In this document: in pieces, positions 18,327-28,299 of the stretch
Numbering within the stretch: the first letter of the stretch is position 1
Layout of the letters: each line of letters begins with the position of its first letter
NCBI GenBank assembly: GCA_964396595.1
Contig: CAYNFR010000004.1
Coordinates: 1 to 64,000 of the forward strand
Direction: 5' to 3'
Length of the DNA stretch: 64,000 nucleotides
DNA from: CAYNFR01 sp964396595
GTDB taxonomy: Bacteria; Bacteroidota; Bacteroidia; Chitinophagales; Saprospiraceae
The notes under the pieces: generated by a model
What the model saw: the letters and a program-made list of their open reading frames with translations, nothing else
The model's database searches: none
What the model was told of the DNA's origin: nothing
Made by a program: the position numbers and the translations under genes

Positions 18327-18912
18327 TTATGCTACAACCTATTGCTTTCGTAAAATCCGGATCCGGATTCTTCCCATTCTTAATAGCCATAATAGCATTG
18401 TCAACATAATTCACGGAAACACTCTCTGCTTCTTGCGGGTTGTCATCGATGGCACCTATGTATCTTACGATTAAATTCTTGTCTAGTATATAAATATGCG
18501 GTGTTTTAGTAGCACCATATTGGTGCAACACAGATTGTCCTGCATCAAATAAATAAGGGAATTTAAAATCCTTTTCTTGGGCTCTTACCTTCATCGCATC
18601 AAAGCTATCCCCTGCACTTAGTTCTGGATCATTAGGATTGATAGCGATCACCGGAAATCCTGCTTCTGCGTATTTTTCATGAAGCTGCATGATTCTATCC
18701 TCGTACATGACAGCGTAAGGGCATGTATTACAAGTGAATATCAACACATAGCCTTCTGCATTCTCCCATTGGTGCATTGACACAAATTGACCATTAACAT
18801 TTTTTAAGCTGAAATCAGTCGCTTTGTCGCCAATATTGTAACCGGTATTCGTGGGCGCAAAATAAAATAACCCGCCGAAGAGCATGATAATTAAGTACGA
18901 ATAGTGTTTCAT
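18310..18912 (-). CDS. Peroxiredoxin-like thioredoxin-fold protein
   Basis: A 200-residue protein with an N-terminal hydrophobic export segment (residues about 4-20) and an AhpC/TSA-redoxin domain. The active-site segment is FTCNTCPYAVMYEDR, a CxxC placed as in the PRX-like-1 group. It is followed by the AINPNDPEL, FPYLFDAG and GATKTPHIYILD segments with the cis-Pro. It is expected to act as a periplasmic thiol oxidoreductase or peroxidase. The gene lies 10 bases downstream of the TlpA-like gene, so both probably belong to one redox operon. Confidence 0.88.
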   Translation of the reverse strand: MKHYSYLIIMLFGGLFYFAPTNTGYNIGDKATDFSLKNVNGQFVSMHQWENAEGYVLIFTCNTCPYAVMYEDRIMQLHEKYAEAGFPVIAINPNDPELSAGDSFDAMKVRAQEKDFKFPYLFDAGQSVLHQYGATKTPHIYILDKNLIVRYIGAIDDNPQEAESVSVNYVDNAIMAIKNGKNPDPDFTKAIGCSIKVKKA

Positions 18913-18922
18913 TGTCTGTATT

Positions 18923-19402
18923 TTAGTTTATAAACGAATAATATTGGTTCTTCAAAGATTCTACATCGGGATATTCATGGGAAACAAATAATCTTTTGGA
19001 CCCTTTAAGAAAAAGTGTCGCCGGGATCGATCCGTCCCAAGATGGGTCAATCTTATCAATCCACGAATTCGCATCCGGATCAGTTAAATGTACAACTCTG
19101 CTTTTTATCTCCTTCATAACGATCAAAGGTAATAATCGCCTGTCATGATCCTTTTTAAAATCAACACTCACTAGAACAACCTCTGCATGATTATCCGAAA
19201 TCTCAACGCTCAATTCATCAAAATATGATAATTCCTTTACACATGGAGCACACCATGTTGCCCAAAAATTCACAACATAAATCTTAGATTCATCCCCGAC
19301 CACATTATTTAAAAACTCATCATATGTATCAAACATCTGAACAGACTGCGCTGAAATCAGAGTTGTACATGTTAACAATAGGGATAATTGCAAAACTCTC
19401 AT
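18923..19402 (-). CDS. TlpA-like thioredoxin-fold protein
   Basis: A 159-residue secreted protein with a signal peptide (about 1-18, ending LISAQ). The thioredoxin active site is FWATWCAPCVKEL, a classical WCxxC of the TlpA/ResA group. A DPSWDGSIPATLFL segment supplies the cis-Pro loop. It probably reduces periplasmic disulfides, for example in cytochrome maturation or partner recycling. It is transcribed first, with the peroxiredoxin-like gene 10 bases downstream. A supply of electrons from one to the other is possible but is an inference. Confidence 0.9.
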   Translation of the reverse strand: MRVLQLSLLLTCTTLISAQSVQMFDTYDEFLNNVVGDESKIYVVNFWATWCAPCVKELSYFDELSVEISDNHAEVVLVSVDFKKDHDRRLLPLIVMKEIKSRVVHLTDPDANSWIDKIDPSWDGSIPATLFLKGSKRLFVSHEYPDVESLKNQYYSFIN

Positions 19403-19457
19403 ATAAATATAACGTAACTCACAGGGCTTTAGTTGAATCCTATATAAATTTTCACAT

Positions 19458-22400
19458 TTAATTAAGCTTGTACTGCAAGCCCAATACGGACAGTTTTTCC
19501 AATAAACTATTATTTACCTCAATGCCCTTCTTATTTCCGATCATTTGTAAATCAATTTCCTCTTCGTTGTCCTTTATTACAAGTTTCAGCTGATGATGAC
19601 CTTTATGTTGATGCAATATTGTTTTCAATGAAGTCACAAGCTCTTCTCTTAATTCTTCCAACGGAAGCTGGATCGTAATGGACTTTGTCATAGTCTTACC
19701 GACTGTATCTAGTAGTCGAATACTTTTAACACGGAAAAAATAATTATCAGAATTGTATCCTTTTGAATTTGACCCTTCGACATAAAGGACTTCGCCTTTA
19801 TTAATAAGATCTTTAAAACTTTTATAACCCTCATTGTAAAGGCTTATTTGCATACTGCCCTTATAATCTTGTATTGTGAATTTACCGTAGCCCAGACCTT
19901 TCTGTGTAACACCATGAAATGTCTCTGTGACCATACCCGCAAACTGCAAAGGTGTGTCTAGCTTCATTGCCGCTTCATCAATTGTACAGTTGATATAATT
20001 CTCAAGCTCCAACTGATAATCATCAAGAGGATGACCAGTGATATAAATACCGGTCACCTCCTTCTCTCTGTTAAGCTGATCCACCCTTGACCATGGGGTA
20101 ACATTAGGAAGTAAAGGCTCTTTAACCAATATCTCACTTAAATCCCCGAATAGAGAATTACTCAATTCTTGCTTCTGTGACTGATAAGTATTGCCAAACT
20201 TTAATGAATACTCTATAACGGTTTCAACCCCTTCTAGCGGGGCATAAAACTGTGCGCGATTACCATTGTTAAAGCTATCTAACGCGCCCCCATCTACGAG
20301 ACTTTCCAAGCTTTTCTTATTGAGTGATCTTAGATTCAGTTTTTTTGTTAAATCGAACAAGCTAGTGAACTTTCCCGTCTTTTGCCGTTGCTCGATTATC
20401 TCGTTTACCGGACCTTCGCCAAGTCCCTTCAATGCCGACAAGCCGAATCGTATATGACCATCACGATTAACTGTAAAATTGAGCTCACTCTCATTAACAT
20501 CAGGTCCTAATACTACAATATCCATCCTCTTTACTTCCCTTAAGAAAAAATTTAATTTAGTAATATCCTGTTTATTGTGTGTAAGAACGGATGCCATATA
20601 TTCCGCAGGATAATGCGTTTTAAGATAGGCAGTTTGAAAAGCGAGAACAGAATAAGCCGCTGCATGAGACCTGTTAAATCCATACTGTGCGAACTTCTCC
20701 ATTGTATCGAAAATCTCATTTGCCTTTTCCTCATTGACACCTTTCAGCAAACATCCTTCCGCAAATATTTGTCTCTGCTTCTCCATCTCCGATTTCTTCT
20801 TCTTACCCATAGCGCGTCTTAACAAATCCGCCTTACCCAATGAGTAATCAGCCATTAACTGAGCTGTTTGCATTATCTGTTCTTGATAAACCATTATGCC
20901 ATATGTAGGTGATAATAAATCAACTAACCATTCATGTGGATAATCGATAGGCTCTGTCCCATGTTTCCTGCGGATAAAGCTTGGAATATTCTCCATAGGG
21001 CCCGGTCGGTATAAAGCATTCATCGCTATAAGATCCTCCATGCTCGTAGGCTTAAGTTCTTTCAAGAACTTTCGCATACCATCAGATTCAAACTGAAAGA
21101 TTCCCACCATGTCACCATTCTGAAATAACTCAAATGTCTTTCTGTCGTCAAGTGGGATCTCGTCTGGATCTAATCGCGCCGAATCCCCATATCTTAACAC
21201 TACATTCTCAATTGCATCCTTGATAATAGATAAGGTCTTTAACCCAAGAAAATCCATCTTGAGCATTCCCGCATCCTCGACGACACTTCCTTCAAATTGA
21301 GTCAACAAAAGATCCGTTTCATTAGAGGTACATACAGGAATCAGTGCTGTAATATCACTTGGAGCGATTATAAGACCAGCAGCATGTACACCGGTATTTC
21401 GAACCGTACCTTCTACTTTCGCTGCTACTCTGACGACCTCCCCCATAAGGTCAGTACGAGCCAAATAAGAACGGAGCTCTTTAATACGACTTAAATCATC
21501 CCCTTGCCATTCATCAGACAAAGTCCTCTCCTCGTCAAACAAGATAGACTTTAACTTTGTACCAGGACGTGAAGGCACTAGCTTGGCAATTTTATCCGTT
21601 TCAGACAGTTCTAAGGATAACACACGACCTACATCTCTTATGGATGACCTAGCCGCCATCGTACCAAAAGTGATAATCTGGGCAACTTGATTCTTTCCAT
21701 ACTTATCTACTACCCAGTCTATAACCTTTTGTCTCCCATAATCATCAAAATCAATATCAATATCAGGCATGGAAACACGCTCCGGGTTTAAGAATCTTTC
21801 AAAAAGCAGATTATACTTCAACGGATCTATATTCGTAATCCGCAGACAATACGCCACAGCCGATCCAGCCGCTGAACCTCGTCCCGGACCCACAGATACA
21901 CCTAATTCTCTCGCTGCCTGTATAAAGTCTTGAACTATTAAGAAGTACCCCTCAAAATCCATATCAGCTATGATGCCCAGCTCAAAATCAAGACGTTCCT
22001 TTAGAACGCTACTTATTTCACCATAAAGCCTGCTAGCCCCCTCGTATACCAGATATCTAAGATAATCTCCCTGTTTAGTAAAGCTCTGAGGCAAAGGAAA
22101 ACTTGGAAGTAATATATCTCTAGCTAGCTGAGGTGCTTCTATTTTAGAAACTATCTCCATAGTGTTAGCAAGCACCTCGGGCATATCCGAAAATAAGGAA
22201 TACATCTCTGCCCTAGACTTTAAATAATAATCACTACTTGAAAACTTAAACCGCCCGAGATCATCCCTCTTTACACCTGTATTAACACATAGTATTATAT
22301 CATGCGGCAACCAATCCTCCTCATTTACATAATGAGAATCATTAGTAGCGATTACCTTGACATTATACTTCTTCGCAAACCGGACTAAATGACTATTTAC

Positions 22401-22991
22401 CTCATCTTGCCCCATAATTGCACCACCATCGAGATTCTCCAATCCAGCATGACGCTGAATCTCTATATAGTAATCCTCCCCAAAGATCTCAAGCCACCAT
22501 CTCAGACTCTCCTCAGCCTTGTCCAAATTTCCCGACGCAATCATACGCGGTATCTCTGCCGCAAGACAACAACTTGTCGCTATAAGGCCTTCATGATGCG
22601 CTATTAATAGCTCTTTATCAATCCTAGGATATTTGCCATACATACCCTCAATAAACCCCAGAGAGCATAGCTTACTGAGATTCTCATACCCCTTCTGATT
22701 TTTAGCAAGAAGTAATTGATGATATCGCTCATCCTTCTCACCCTTAGATTTTAAAAAAGACTGTTTCCTCCTATCCGCAACTAAATAAAACTCACAGCCC
22801 ACTATTGGCATTATTCCCCGTTTATTAGCTTCTGCGACGAACTTAAAGGCACCAAACATATTGCCATGATCTGTTAATGCTAAAGCAGATTGTCCATCAG
22901 CTAAAGCCTTATCCATCAGTGGCGCTATATCTGCTGCACCGTCGAGAAGCGAATAATGAGTATGACAATGTAAATGACAAAAATCCCCCAT
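19458..22991 (-). CDS. dnaE: DNA polymerase III alpha subunit
   Basis: A 1177-residue replicative polymerase catalytic subunit of the DnaE type. The N-terminal PHP domain starts HLHCHTHYSLLDGA. The polymerase core has GPGRGSAAGSAVAY (about residue 370) and the catalytic aspartates in MPDIDIDFDD (about 407-416). A helix-hairpin-helix and an OB-fold (about 1010-1080, with YGKFTIQDYKG) lie toward the C-terminus. Length and domain order are normal for DnaE, and there is no exonuclease insert, which rules out PolC. It stands alone on the minus strand. Confidence 0.97.
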   Translation of the reverse strand: MGDFCHLHCHTHYSLLDGAADIAPLMDKALADGQSALALTDHGNMFGAFKFVAEANKRGIMPIVGCEFYLVADRRKQSFLKSKGEKDERYHQLLLAKNQKGYENLSKLCSLGFIEGMYGKYPRIDKELLIAHHEGLIATSCCLAAEIPRMIASGNLDKAEESLRWWLEIFGEDYYIEIQRHAGLENLDGGAIMGQDEVNSHLVRFAKKYNVKVIATNDSHYVNEEDWLPHDIILCVNTGVKRDDLGRFKFSSSDYYLKSRAEMYSLFSDMPEVLANTMEIVSKIEAPQLARDILLPSFPLPQSFTKQGDYLRYLVYEGASRLYGEISSVLKERLDFELGIIADMDFEGYFLIVQDFIQAARELGVSVGPGRGSAAGSAVAYCLRITNIDPLKYNLLFERFLNPERVSMPDIDIDFDDYGRQKVIDWVVDKYGKNQVAQIITFGTMAARSSIRDVGRVLSLELSETDKIAKLVPSRPGTKLKSILFDEERTLSDEWQGDDLSRIKELRSYLARTDLMGEVVRVAAKVEGTVRNTGVHAAGLIIAPSDITALIPVCTSNETDLLLTQFEGSVVEDAGMLKMDFLGLKTLSIIKDAIENVVLRYGDSARLDPDEIPLDDRKTFELFQNGDMVGIFQFESDGMRKFLKELKPTSMEDLIAMNALYRPGPMENIPSFIRRKHGTEPIDYPHEWLVDLLSPTYGIMVYQEQIMQTAQLMADYSLGKADLLRRAMGKKKKSEMEKQRQIFAEGCLLKGVNEEKANEIFDTMEKFAQYGFNRSHAAAYSVLAFQTAYLKTHYPAEYMASVLTHNKQDITKLNFFLREVKRMDIVVLGPDVNESELNFTVNRDGHIRFGLSALKGLGEGPVNEIIEQRQKTGKFTSLFDLTKKLNLRSLNKKSLESLVDGGALDSFNNGNRAQFYAPLEGVETVIEYSLKFGNTYQSQKQELSNSLFGDLSEILVKEPLLPNVTPWSRVDQLNREKEVTGIYITGHPLDDYQLELENYINCTIDEAAMKLDTPLQFAGMVTETFHGVTQKGLGYGKFTIQDYKGSMQISLYNEGYKSFKDLINKGEVLYVEGSNSKGYNSDNYFFRVKSIRLLDTVGKTMTKSITIQLPLEELREELVTSLKTILHQHKGHHQLKLVIKDNEEEIDLQMIGNKKGIEVNNSLLEKLSVLGLQYKLN

Positions 22992-23044
22992 ACACTTAAG
23001 TTATGAAGGATCTAAATTAAGACTATTTGTTGTCTTCGGTTTGT

Positions 23045-23090
23045 TATTAAAAGAATAAGCCCCTTTTCCACCGCAGTGGAAAAGAGGCCA
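23045..23090 (-). terminator. Terminator of the giant dockerin-like T9SS gene
   Basis: Read on the minus strand, GGCCTCTTTTCCAC pairs with GTGGAAAAGGGGC (23059-23089) around TGCG with one mismatch and runs into a T-rich tail toward 23045. It lies 35 bases past the stop at 23124. Confidence 0.75.
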
Positions 23091-23123
23091 TCCCAAAAAC
23101 CGATTTTATCGTTCTAACAGAAA

Positions 23124-26100
23124 CTAATCCATTAGTATCATCTTCTTAGTAGCAGTGAACTCACCACTCTCTAATTGATAGTACAATACTCCTGAAGCAT
23201 TAAGATCAGCTTTTCTTAATGTTACTTCATTGTAACCACGAGCATACTCTCCTCTGATAACACTTAATGTCTTACCAGTAACGTCGAATACTGTCAATGT
23301 CGCTCTACCAGCTTCTGGTAAAGTGAAACCTACTCTAGTTACATCATTGAACGGGTTAGGCTCGTTTTGAGCAAGTGAGAATCCACTAGCTGAAACGATA
23401 CTACCATCCTGTGTGAAGTTCATCTGAACATCTAATCTCTCAAGACCCCCAGTATAAGCTTCTGCTCTTGTAACTTTAGAAGTCACATTGATTGCTTTGC
23501 TCAACTGAACATCAGAAGTAGCTTCGAATGTAAGCGTGAATAAAACATCATTAGCGTTAACACCTGTAGCATTATACCAAGCAGTTGTTATAGTGTTAGC
23601 ATTGATTAAACCGAAGTTCTCGTTAGATACTTCAATCGAACCACTTGTAACACCTCTGAAGCTTAATCCAGATACTTCCATTGTAAACTGGTAACCAGCG
23701 ATATCAGCGAAGTTGTTACCTCTTACCGCTACCTCTACACTCTGACCAGCCTTTACTGAAGCATCAGCTATTTCCAACGAAAGCGTACCAGCACTTCTTC
23801 CACCAGCTGCCAACAAGCTATTAGCGATAGCGTTACCGCTAACATCACCTATCTTAACTGCGATGAAATCGTTATCTCTCAACTGTCCAGCTGCATTACG
23901 CACATTAAGTACTTCTGCAAATGGGAACGGATTAAGAACTTCATCAAAAGTCTGCGTAGCAGCTACAAATCTCCAGCTATCATTAGCAGGCAATTCTGCA
24001 TAGATACCAAGGATAAGTTTACGAAGCTCTAGTAGGTCAATAGCTGTAATTCTTTGGTCACTGTTAATGTCCGCAGCAATCACTTTATAAGGACTGTCTA
24101 GGTTTTGTAAACCGATAACATGCTTCTGAATTAACACTAAGTCAAGCGTGCTTACACCATTCATGTAATCATTGTCTTTCTTAGCTTTAACAGAGTAGTC
24201 AGCATTCGCATTAACATTGAATGCATACTTACCTTCTACACTTGTCATGTTTCTAGCAGCAGTATTCAAGCTAACCTCAGCACTTTCTACCATATCTCCA
24301 GCTTCAGTTCTAACCTCACCTAGGATCGCAGCTGCACCAGTGTTAGTATCAGGACATGCACCTTGATTGTCATCAACTCTCAACGTAATGTAACAGAAGT
24401 CAACATTACCAGAATTGTCATGTACATAAAGAGCTAACTCAACAACTGGACCACCAGCTAGGTCAGCACACTTCACTGTATAACCATTTACTACAGCTGT
24501 AGGAGAGAAAGAAACTTTCACAGGACCACAGTTATCAAATGAACCATGATCATAATCAGTTGCCCAGATAGTAACTTCACCATTAGCCATGATAGCTGTA
24601 CTCAAATCCTGAATACATACCGGCGTCGGCTTCTTAGTATCCGCAAATGTGATATCAGTAATAGCTACACCGATGTTACCACAACCATCCTTCACTCTCC
24701 ACTTGATTCTGTGTCTGTCACCAGGCTTACCGTTTCCGGTAGACATAGTAGCCGTTGCACCAACACTATTCTTAGAAGTTACAAAGATCTCACTTGTTCC
24801 ATCAACTCTGAATAGTTCAATCCACCATGAAGCATCATCTGCACCGATTTCTACTTCTCCACAAAGATCACTTACAGTCGCAGTGATTATATCACTACCT
24901 CTACAATCGTCAAACTTATCACCTTTGAACTTCGCACCATTCGTGATGTCCACTTCATGCTTATCAGCTACAACGATCTCAGGGTTCGTATCATCAACAA
25001 CCTTGATCACCTGATCAAAAGTGTAATAACCATCTATATATGTGATAGCATAAGCAAAATATACATGATCAGATGTACCTTTTGATTTCTCACACTTTTC
25101 ACAAGGCTGATAAGTAACTGTACCAGCAGAAGTGCCAGTCTCTATTCTAGTTCTCCAATTGTACCACTCACCATTACCCAACCACTCGTCGTCTATGGCT
25201 ACGAATAATTCACCAAATCCATCGTTAGTGTCATCAGGAACATTAGCATTATACTTGTATTCGAAAACATAATCTCTACTCGTGTTATTCGGCTCCCAAG
25301 TACACCAGTCGATTACCGTCCATCTTCTGATGATCTTTTTACAAGCATCAGCAGCAGCAATTGTCTCATCGATGTAACTTACTCCGATTAGGGCACATGC
25401 AGGATCACACCATGTAGGCGCACCCGTATCGGCACCATCTACACACTCAAATGCATCACCCATCTTCACATCAGCAACATAATTTACGATATGCTTTAAT
25501 GTAGCACCGCCTTTTGTTACTCTTTTAGCATTAGGATTAGTACGACCACCACCGATGTAGAATCCGCCCACTTGATCTTCAAACAAATCTTCGCACTCTC
25601 TTACTAAACCTTCGTAAACAGTACCATCATAATGCTTGGGCCACTTGATTTCAAATGGATCGAACGGAGCAGCTGATTTCACTCTATAACGACAAGTAGT
25701 TGTACTTACAGTCGCACCACTCTTATCATGAGCAGAATATGTTATATATATCCATCCTTCACCACACTGTACTTCTACCTCTCTAGATACTTCTTTCACA
25801 TCAAACCCAGCACAGATCACACCACCAAAAGCAGGCTTCTTAGGATTGAATAAATCAACGTCAGTACATATTACATCATCAGTAAAACAAACCCATCCGG
25901 CACCACTCTTATCCTCAACATTTACTACTGACCAAGAGTAGCCAAAGTTAGGATGGTATGATTTTTTGCAATAATCCCCATTGTCCGTAACAACAAGTGC
26001 TACAACATTCTCTCCTATATCTGAACAACAGAACTTTACATATTCTTTACAGAATACATAAGGAATACGAGCAATAACCACATCCCTTCTAGTCTTAGGA

Positions 26101-27776
26101 TCGTATTGAGTTAATACATACTCACCATCAACAGCACACTGCGCTGCCTTGTAGATATGTCTTCCATTAACTAAAACAGGGTTGCCACGAGCATCAACGA
26201 TTTGATTCTCAAACTCTTCCTTAAGAAGTAAACAAGTATTTACTTCACCACAACCTGCGTCATGTGAGCCAGCATCGATAGCATTTACATATACCTTAGC
26301 TACACCTCCATCCTTACTTACTAAACCACTAGCATCATAAGTCAAAGTAACATTAACTCTGTCTTCTGCGATCGCTACAGGTGGAACTTTATCCACGATG
26401 TTAATATGGTAATATACATAAGTCTCATTACCACACTTATCCGTTATGGTAACAGTCAATGTGACTCTGCACTCTGACAGCCATAGATTGACTAATTTAC
26501 CACCTACTATATTGCCAGCATCAGCTGAATAGTGGTAAGTAACACCAGAACAAGCGTCAGTAGCAGCAGGTCTAGGAAGCGTATATTCAGCAGCACAAAT
26601 CCATGGCGCTATAGAAACTTCGACCTCGTTATGAACTCTTACACCAGAAGCCAACACAGGACCCACATTGTCTACTACTTCTATCCACTGAGTACACTCA
26701 GTAACTGTACCTGTACACCAATCAAGGATTGACCAATTACGCATGATCTTAGCCTCAGGACCTACACAGCTCTCGAAGTACCAGTCAGTACACTTAGTAG
26801 TGAGATTACACTGAACACCTTTCTTGATAGGAACATATATCGGTCTTGTAGTATAAGTTGTATCGAAAAGTCTTACTGACCCCTTTCTTACAACGTCCGC
26901 AAGAACCCACACTCCGTTGATTTCTATCTTTTGCTGGACTGTATCAACAATAAAACTAGAATCTCTAGGTGTAATTGTTCGCGTAGAGTCAAGACCCTTG
27001 TATAGATGTGGATAAGCATAAGGAATACCTCTTCCAGCACCTAATGTTTTATTGAAATGCGCCATAATTGACTCAGGGTCAGTACCTACACCACATGGAA
27101 CTTTGACTCTAGTATCAAATGTCTCACCTAGAGGACAAAGAATATCAGATGGGTCGATAGGCATTTCTGTAATGTTATCTCGACGAATCAATACTTTAAT
27201 TGATCTTCCGTCAAGTTTCACATTTCCATATACTTCTCTTGTATATGTATTACCATTACACTTGTCATTATCTCTGCTTTCTTGGATATAAAGATCTGTA
27301 ATAGCAGGGTAGCAATTAGCAGGATCGTTAATCGCTTTAGAGATATCTGCAAGCGAAGGAAGTTTAGGCCACTCCTGACCACACATTAGAGGCCAGTCAT
27401 AGATCTCTGGATCCGGAGTCTTCTTGATCTCCAGATTAATGTGACCCCAGCACAACATCATGCCCGAAGGACCATGAGAAGTGATTGGCCCTGAGTAGAT
27501 CTCGTATTGGTTATGACCTTTTTTTAGACCATTAGCACCAAGTTTTCCTGCACCAGGAAAAGGAATACCAGAACCACTCGCCGGGAAATAAATTGAGACT
27601 GCTCCACTACCTGTGAATCCTAGAACTTCAGGTGTGATAGCAAACTCACAATTCTCATCTACTGTAATATTCACCTTGTCAATACAAGAACTAGACGCGG
27701 GTTGCGCCATCACTTGTACAGAGACGAAACTCAGTAATGAGAAAAGAAAGAGAAAAGTAAAATTCGATCTTTTCAT
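23124..27776 (-). CDS. Giant T9SS-secreted protein with dockerin-like and cohesin-like modules
   Basis: About 1550 residues from the ATG at 27776, which starts a clean signal peptide (KRSNFTFLFLF..., ending VMAQ); the frame is open to a GTG at 27860. The long N-terminal region has Cys-rich HYR/Ig-like repeats (VVDD.NPE or DTKKPTP turns, WTVIDWC motifs). Then come a carboxypeptidase-regulatory-like module (AILGEVRTEAGD), a dockerin-like pair (about residues 1201-1272; the second loop DINSDQRITAID fits the Ca-binding pattern and the first lacks the third Asp), a cohesin-like module (about 1329-1450) and a T9SS type-A sorting domain (QNEPNPFND, then a final KKMILMD). It is a paralog of 32237-36145. 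It is exported to the cell surface; its binding partners are unknown. Confidence 0.88.
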   Translation of the reverse strand: MKRSNFTFLFLFSLLSFVSVQVMAQPASSSCIDKVNITVDENCEFAITPEVLGFTGSGAVSIYFPASGSGIPFPGAGKLGANGLKKGHNQYEIYSGPITSHGPSGMMLCWGHINLEIKKTPDPEIYDWPLMCGQEWPKLPSLADISKAINDPANCYPAITDLYIQESRDNDKCNGNTYTREVYGNVKLDGRSIKVLIRRDNITEMPIDPSDILCPLGETFDTRVKVPCGVGTDPESIMAHFNKTLGAGRGIPYAYPHLYKGLDSTRTITPRDSSFIVDTVQQKIEINGVWVLADVVRKGSVRLFDTTYTTRPIYVPIKKGVQCNLTTKCTDWYFESCVGPEAKIMRNWSILDWCTGTVTECTQWIEVVDNVGPVLASGVRVHNEVEVSIAPWICAAEYTLPRPAATDACSGVTYHYSADAGNIVGGKLVNLWLSECRVTLTVTITDKCGNETYVYYHINIVDKVPPVAIAEDRVNVTLTYDASGLVSKDGGVAKVYVNAIDAGSHDAGCGEVNTCLLLKEEFENQIVDARGNPVLVNGRHIYKAAQCAVDGEYVLTQYDPKTRRDVVIARIPYVFCKEYVKFCCSDIGENVVALVVTDNGDYCKKSYHPNFGYSWSVVNVEDKSGAGWVCFTDDVICTDVDLFNPKKPAFGGVICAGFDVKEVSREVEVQCGEGWIYITYSAHDKSGATVSTTTCRYRVKSAAPFDPFEIKWPKHYDGTVYEGLVRECEDLFEDQVGGFYIGGGRTNPNAKRVTKGGATLKHIVNYVADVKMGDAFECVDGADTGAPTWCDPACALIGVSYIDETIAAADACKKIIRRWTVIDWCTWEPNNTSRDYVFEYKYNANVPDDTNDGFGELFVAIDDEWLGNGEWYNWRTRIETGTSAGTVTYQPCEKCEKSKGTSDHVYFAYAITYIDGYYTFDQVIKVVDDTNPEIVVADKHEVDITNGAKFKGDKFDDCRGSDIITATVSDLCGEVEIGADDASWWIELFRVDGTSEIFVTSKNSVGATATMSTGNGKPGDRHRIKWRVKDGCGNIGVAITDITFADTKKPTPVCIQDLSTAIMANGEVTIWATDYDHGSFDNCGPVKVSFSPTAVVNGYTVKCADLAGGPVVELALYVHDNSGNVDFCYITLRVDDNQGACPDTNTGAAAILGEVRTEAGDMVESAEVSLNTAARNMTSVEGKYAFNVNANADYSVKAKKDNDYMNGVSTLDLVLIQKHVIGLQNLDSPYKVIAADINSDQRITAIDLLELRKLILGIYAELPANDSWRFVAATQTFDEVLNPFPFAEVLNVRNAAGQLRDNDFIAVKIGDVSGNAIANSLLAAGGRSAGTLSLEIADASVKAGQSVEVAVRGNNFADIAGYQFTMEVSGLSFRGVTSGSIEVSNENFGLINANTITTAWYNATGVNANDVLFTLTFEATSDVQLSKAINVTSKVTRAEAYTGGLERLDVQMNFTQDGSIVSASGFSLAQNEPNPFNDVTRVGFTLPEAGRATLTVFDVTGKTLSVIRGEYARGYNEVTLRKADLNASGVLYYQLESGEFTATKKMILMD

Positions 27777-28239
27777 GAGATTGAGTTTAGTTAATAAATA
27801 AGTTTTGGGTTTAAAAAAATCAGTTTGATTCTCTGATCCAAATAAGTTTGATTTCGTCACGGATCTTCAAATCGTATTAAAAATTAATACTTAACGCCTA
27901 GCGCTACGTTTAGCAACTACGCAAAACCACAAGACCACGTTTGGACTTGAGTTCCGAAATCTCCACCATTTACCCGATGGAAGGGCTTTAGACTAAAATG
28001 TGGATACTGAGAATCACCTGACATATCACACCACGCCCGTGGTGAATAATTTGATTTCGTCTTTAAGTCTTAGGCGTGAAGCGACCTATCAGGATTTCGT
28101 CTTTTCCTTAAAAAATGAATGACACCTTCTGCATCATCCCCACAAAGATACCATTTGACCCTTACCGTGGGTTGTCGAATGGCGGGTATTTTATATATAT
28201 ATAAATATTTTAATATGTATCCTTGCCCTATAAAACGAC
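27777..28239. other. Long leader/intergenic region with repeated GATTTCGTC words
   Basis: No believable ORF is present. TTTGATTTCGTC occurs exactly at 27847-27858 and 28050-28061, and its 3' nine bases again at 28093-28101. A perfect stem CACCACG (28029-28035) with CGTGGTG (28038-28044) lies between. The region is upstream of the 27776 ATG, so these may be regulator sites; no exact TAnnTTTG box was found. Confidence 0.5.
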
Positions 28240-28265
28240 AAAAGCCCGACAATGATCGGGCTTTT
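28240..28265. terminator. Bidirectional intrinsic terminator after the second PorP/SprF gene
   Basis: AAAAGCCCGA (28240-28249) pairs perfectly with TCGGGCTTTT (28256-28265) around CAATGA, with A/T tracts on both sides. It closes the 32115-28300 operon on the minus strand. Confidence 0.9.
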
Positions 28266-28299
28266 ATCAGATATATTTTTGTTAGTCTCGTTAACTAAT

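Noticed and set aside
18286..18474. 62-residue plus-strand ORF
   Set aside because: It runs opposite the redoxin gene and begins in the terminator region; no family match.
28070..28252. 60-residue minus-strand ORF
   Set aside because: No family resemblance; it overlaps the terminator at 28240-28265 and lies in AT-rich leader sequence.
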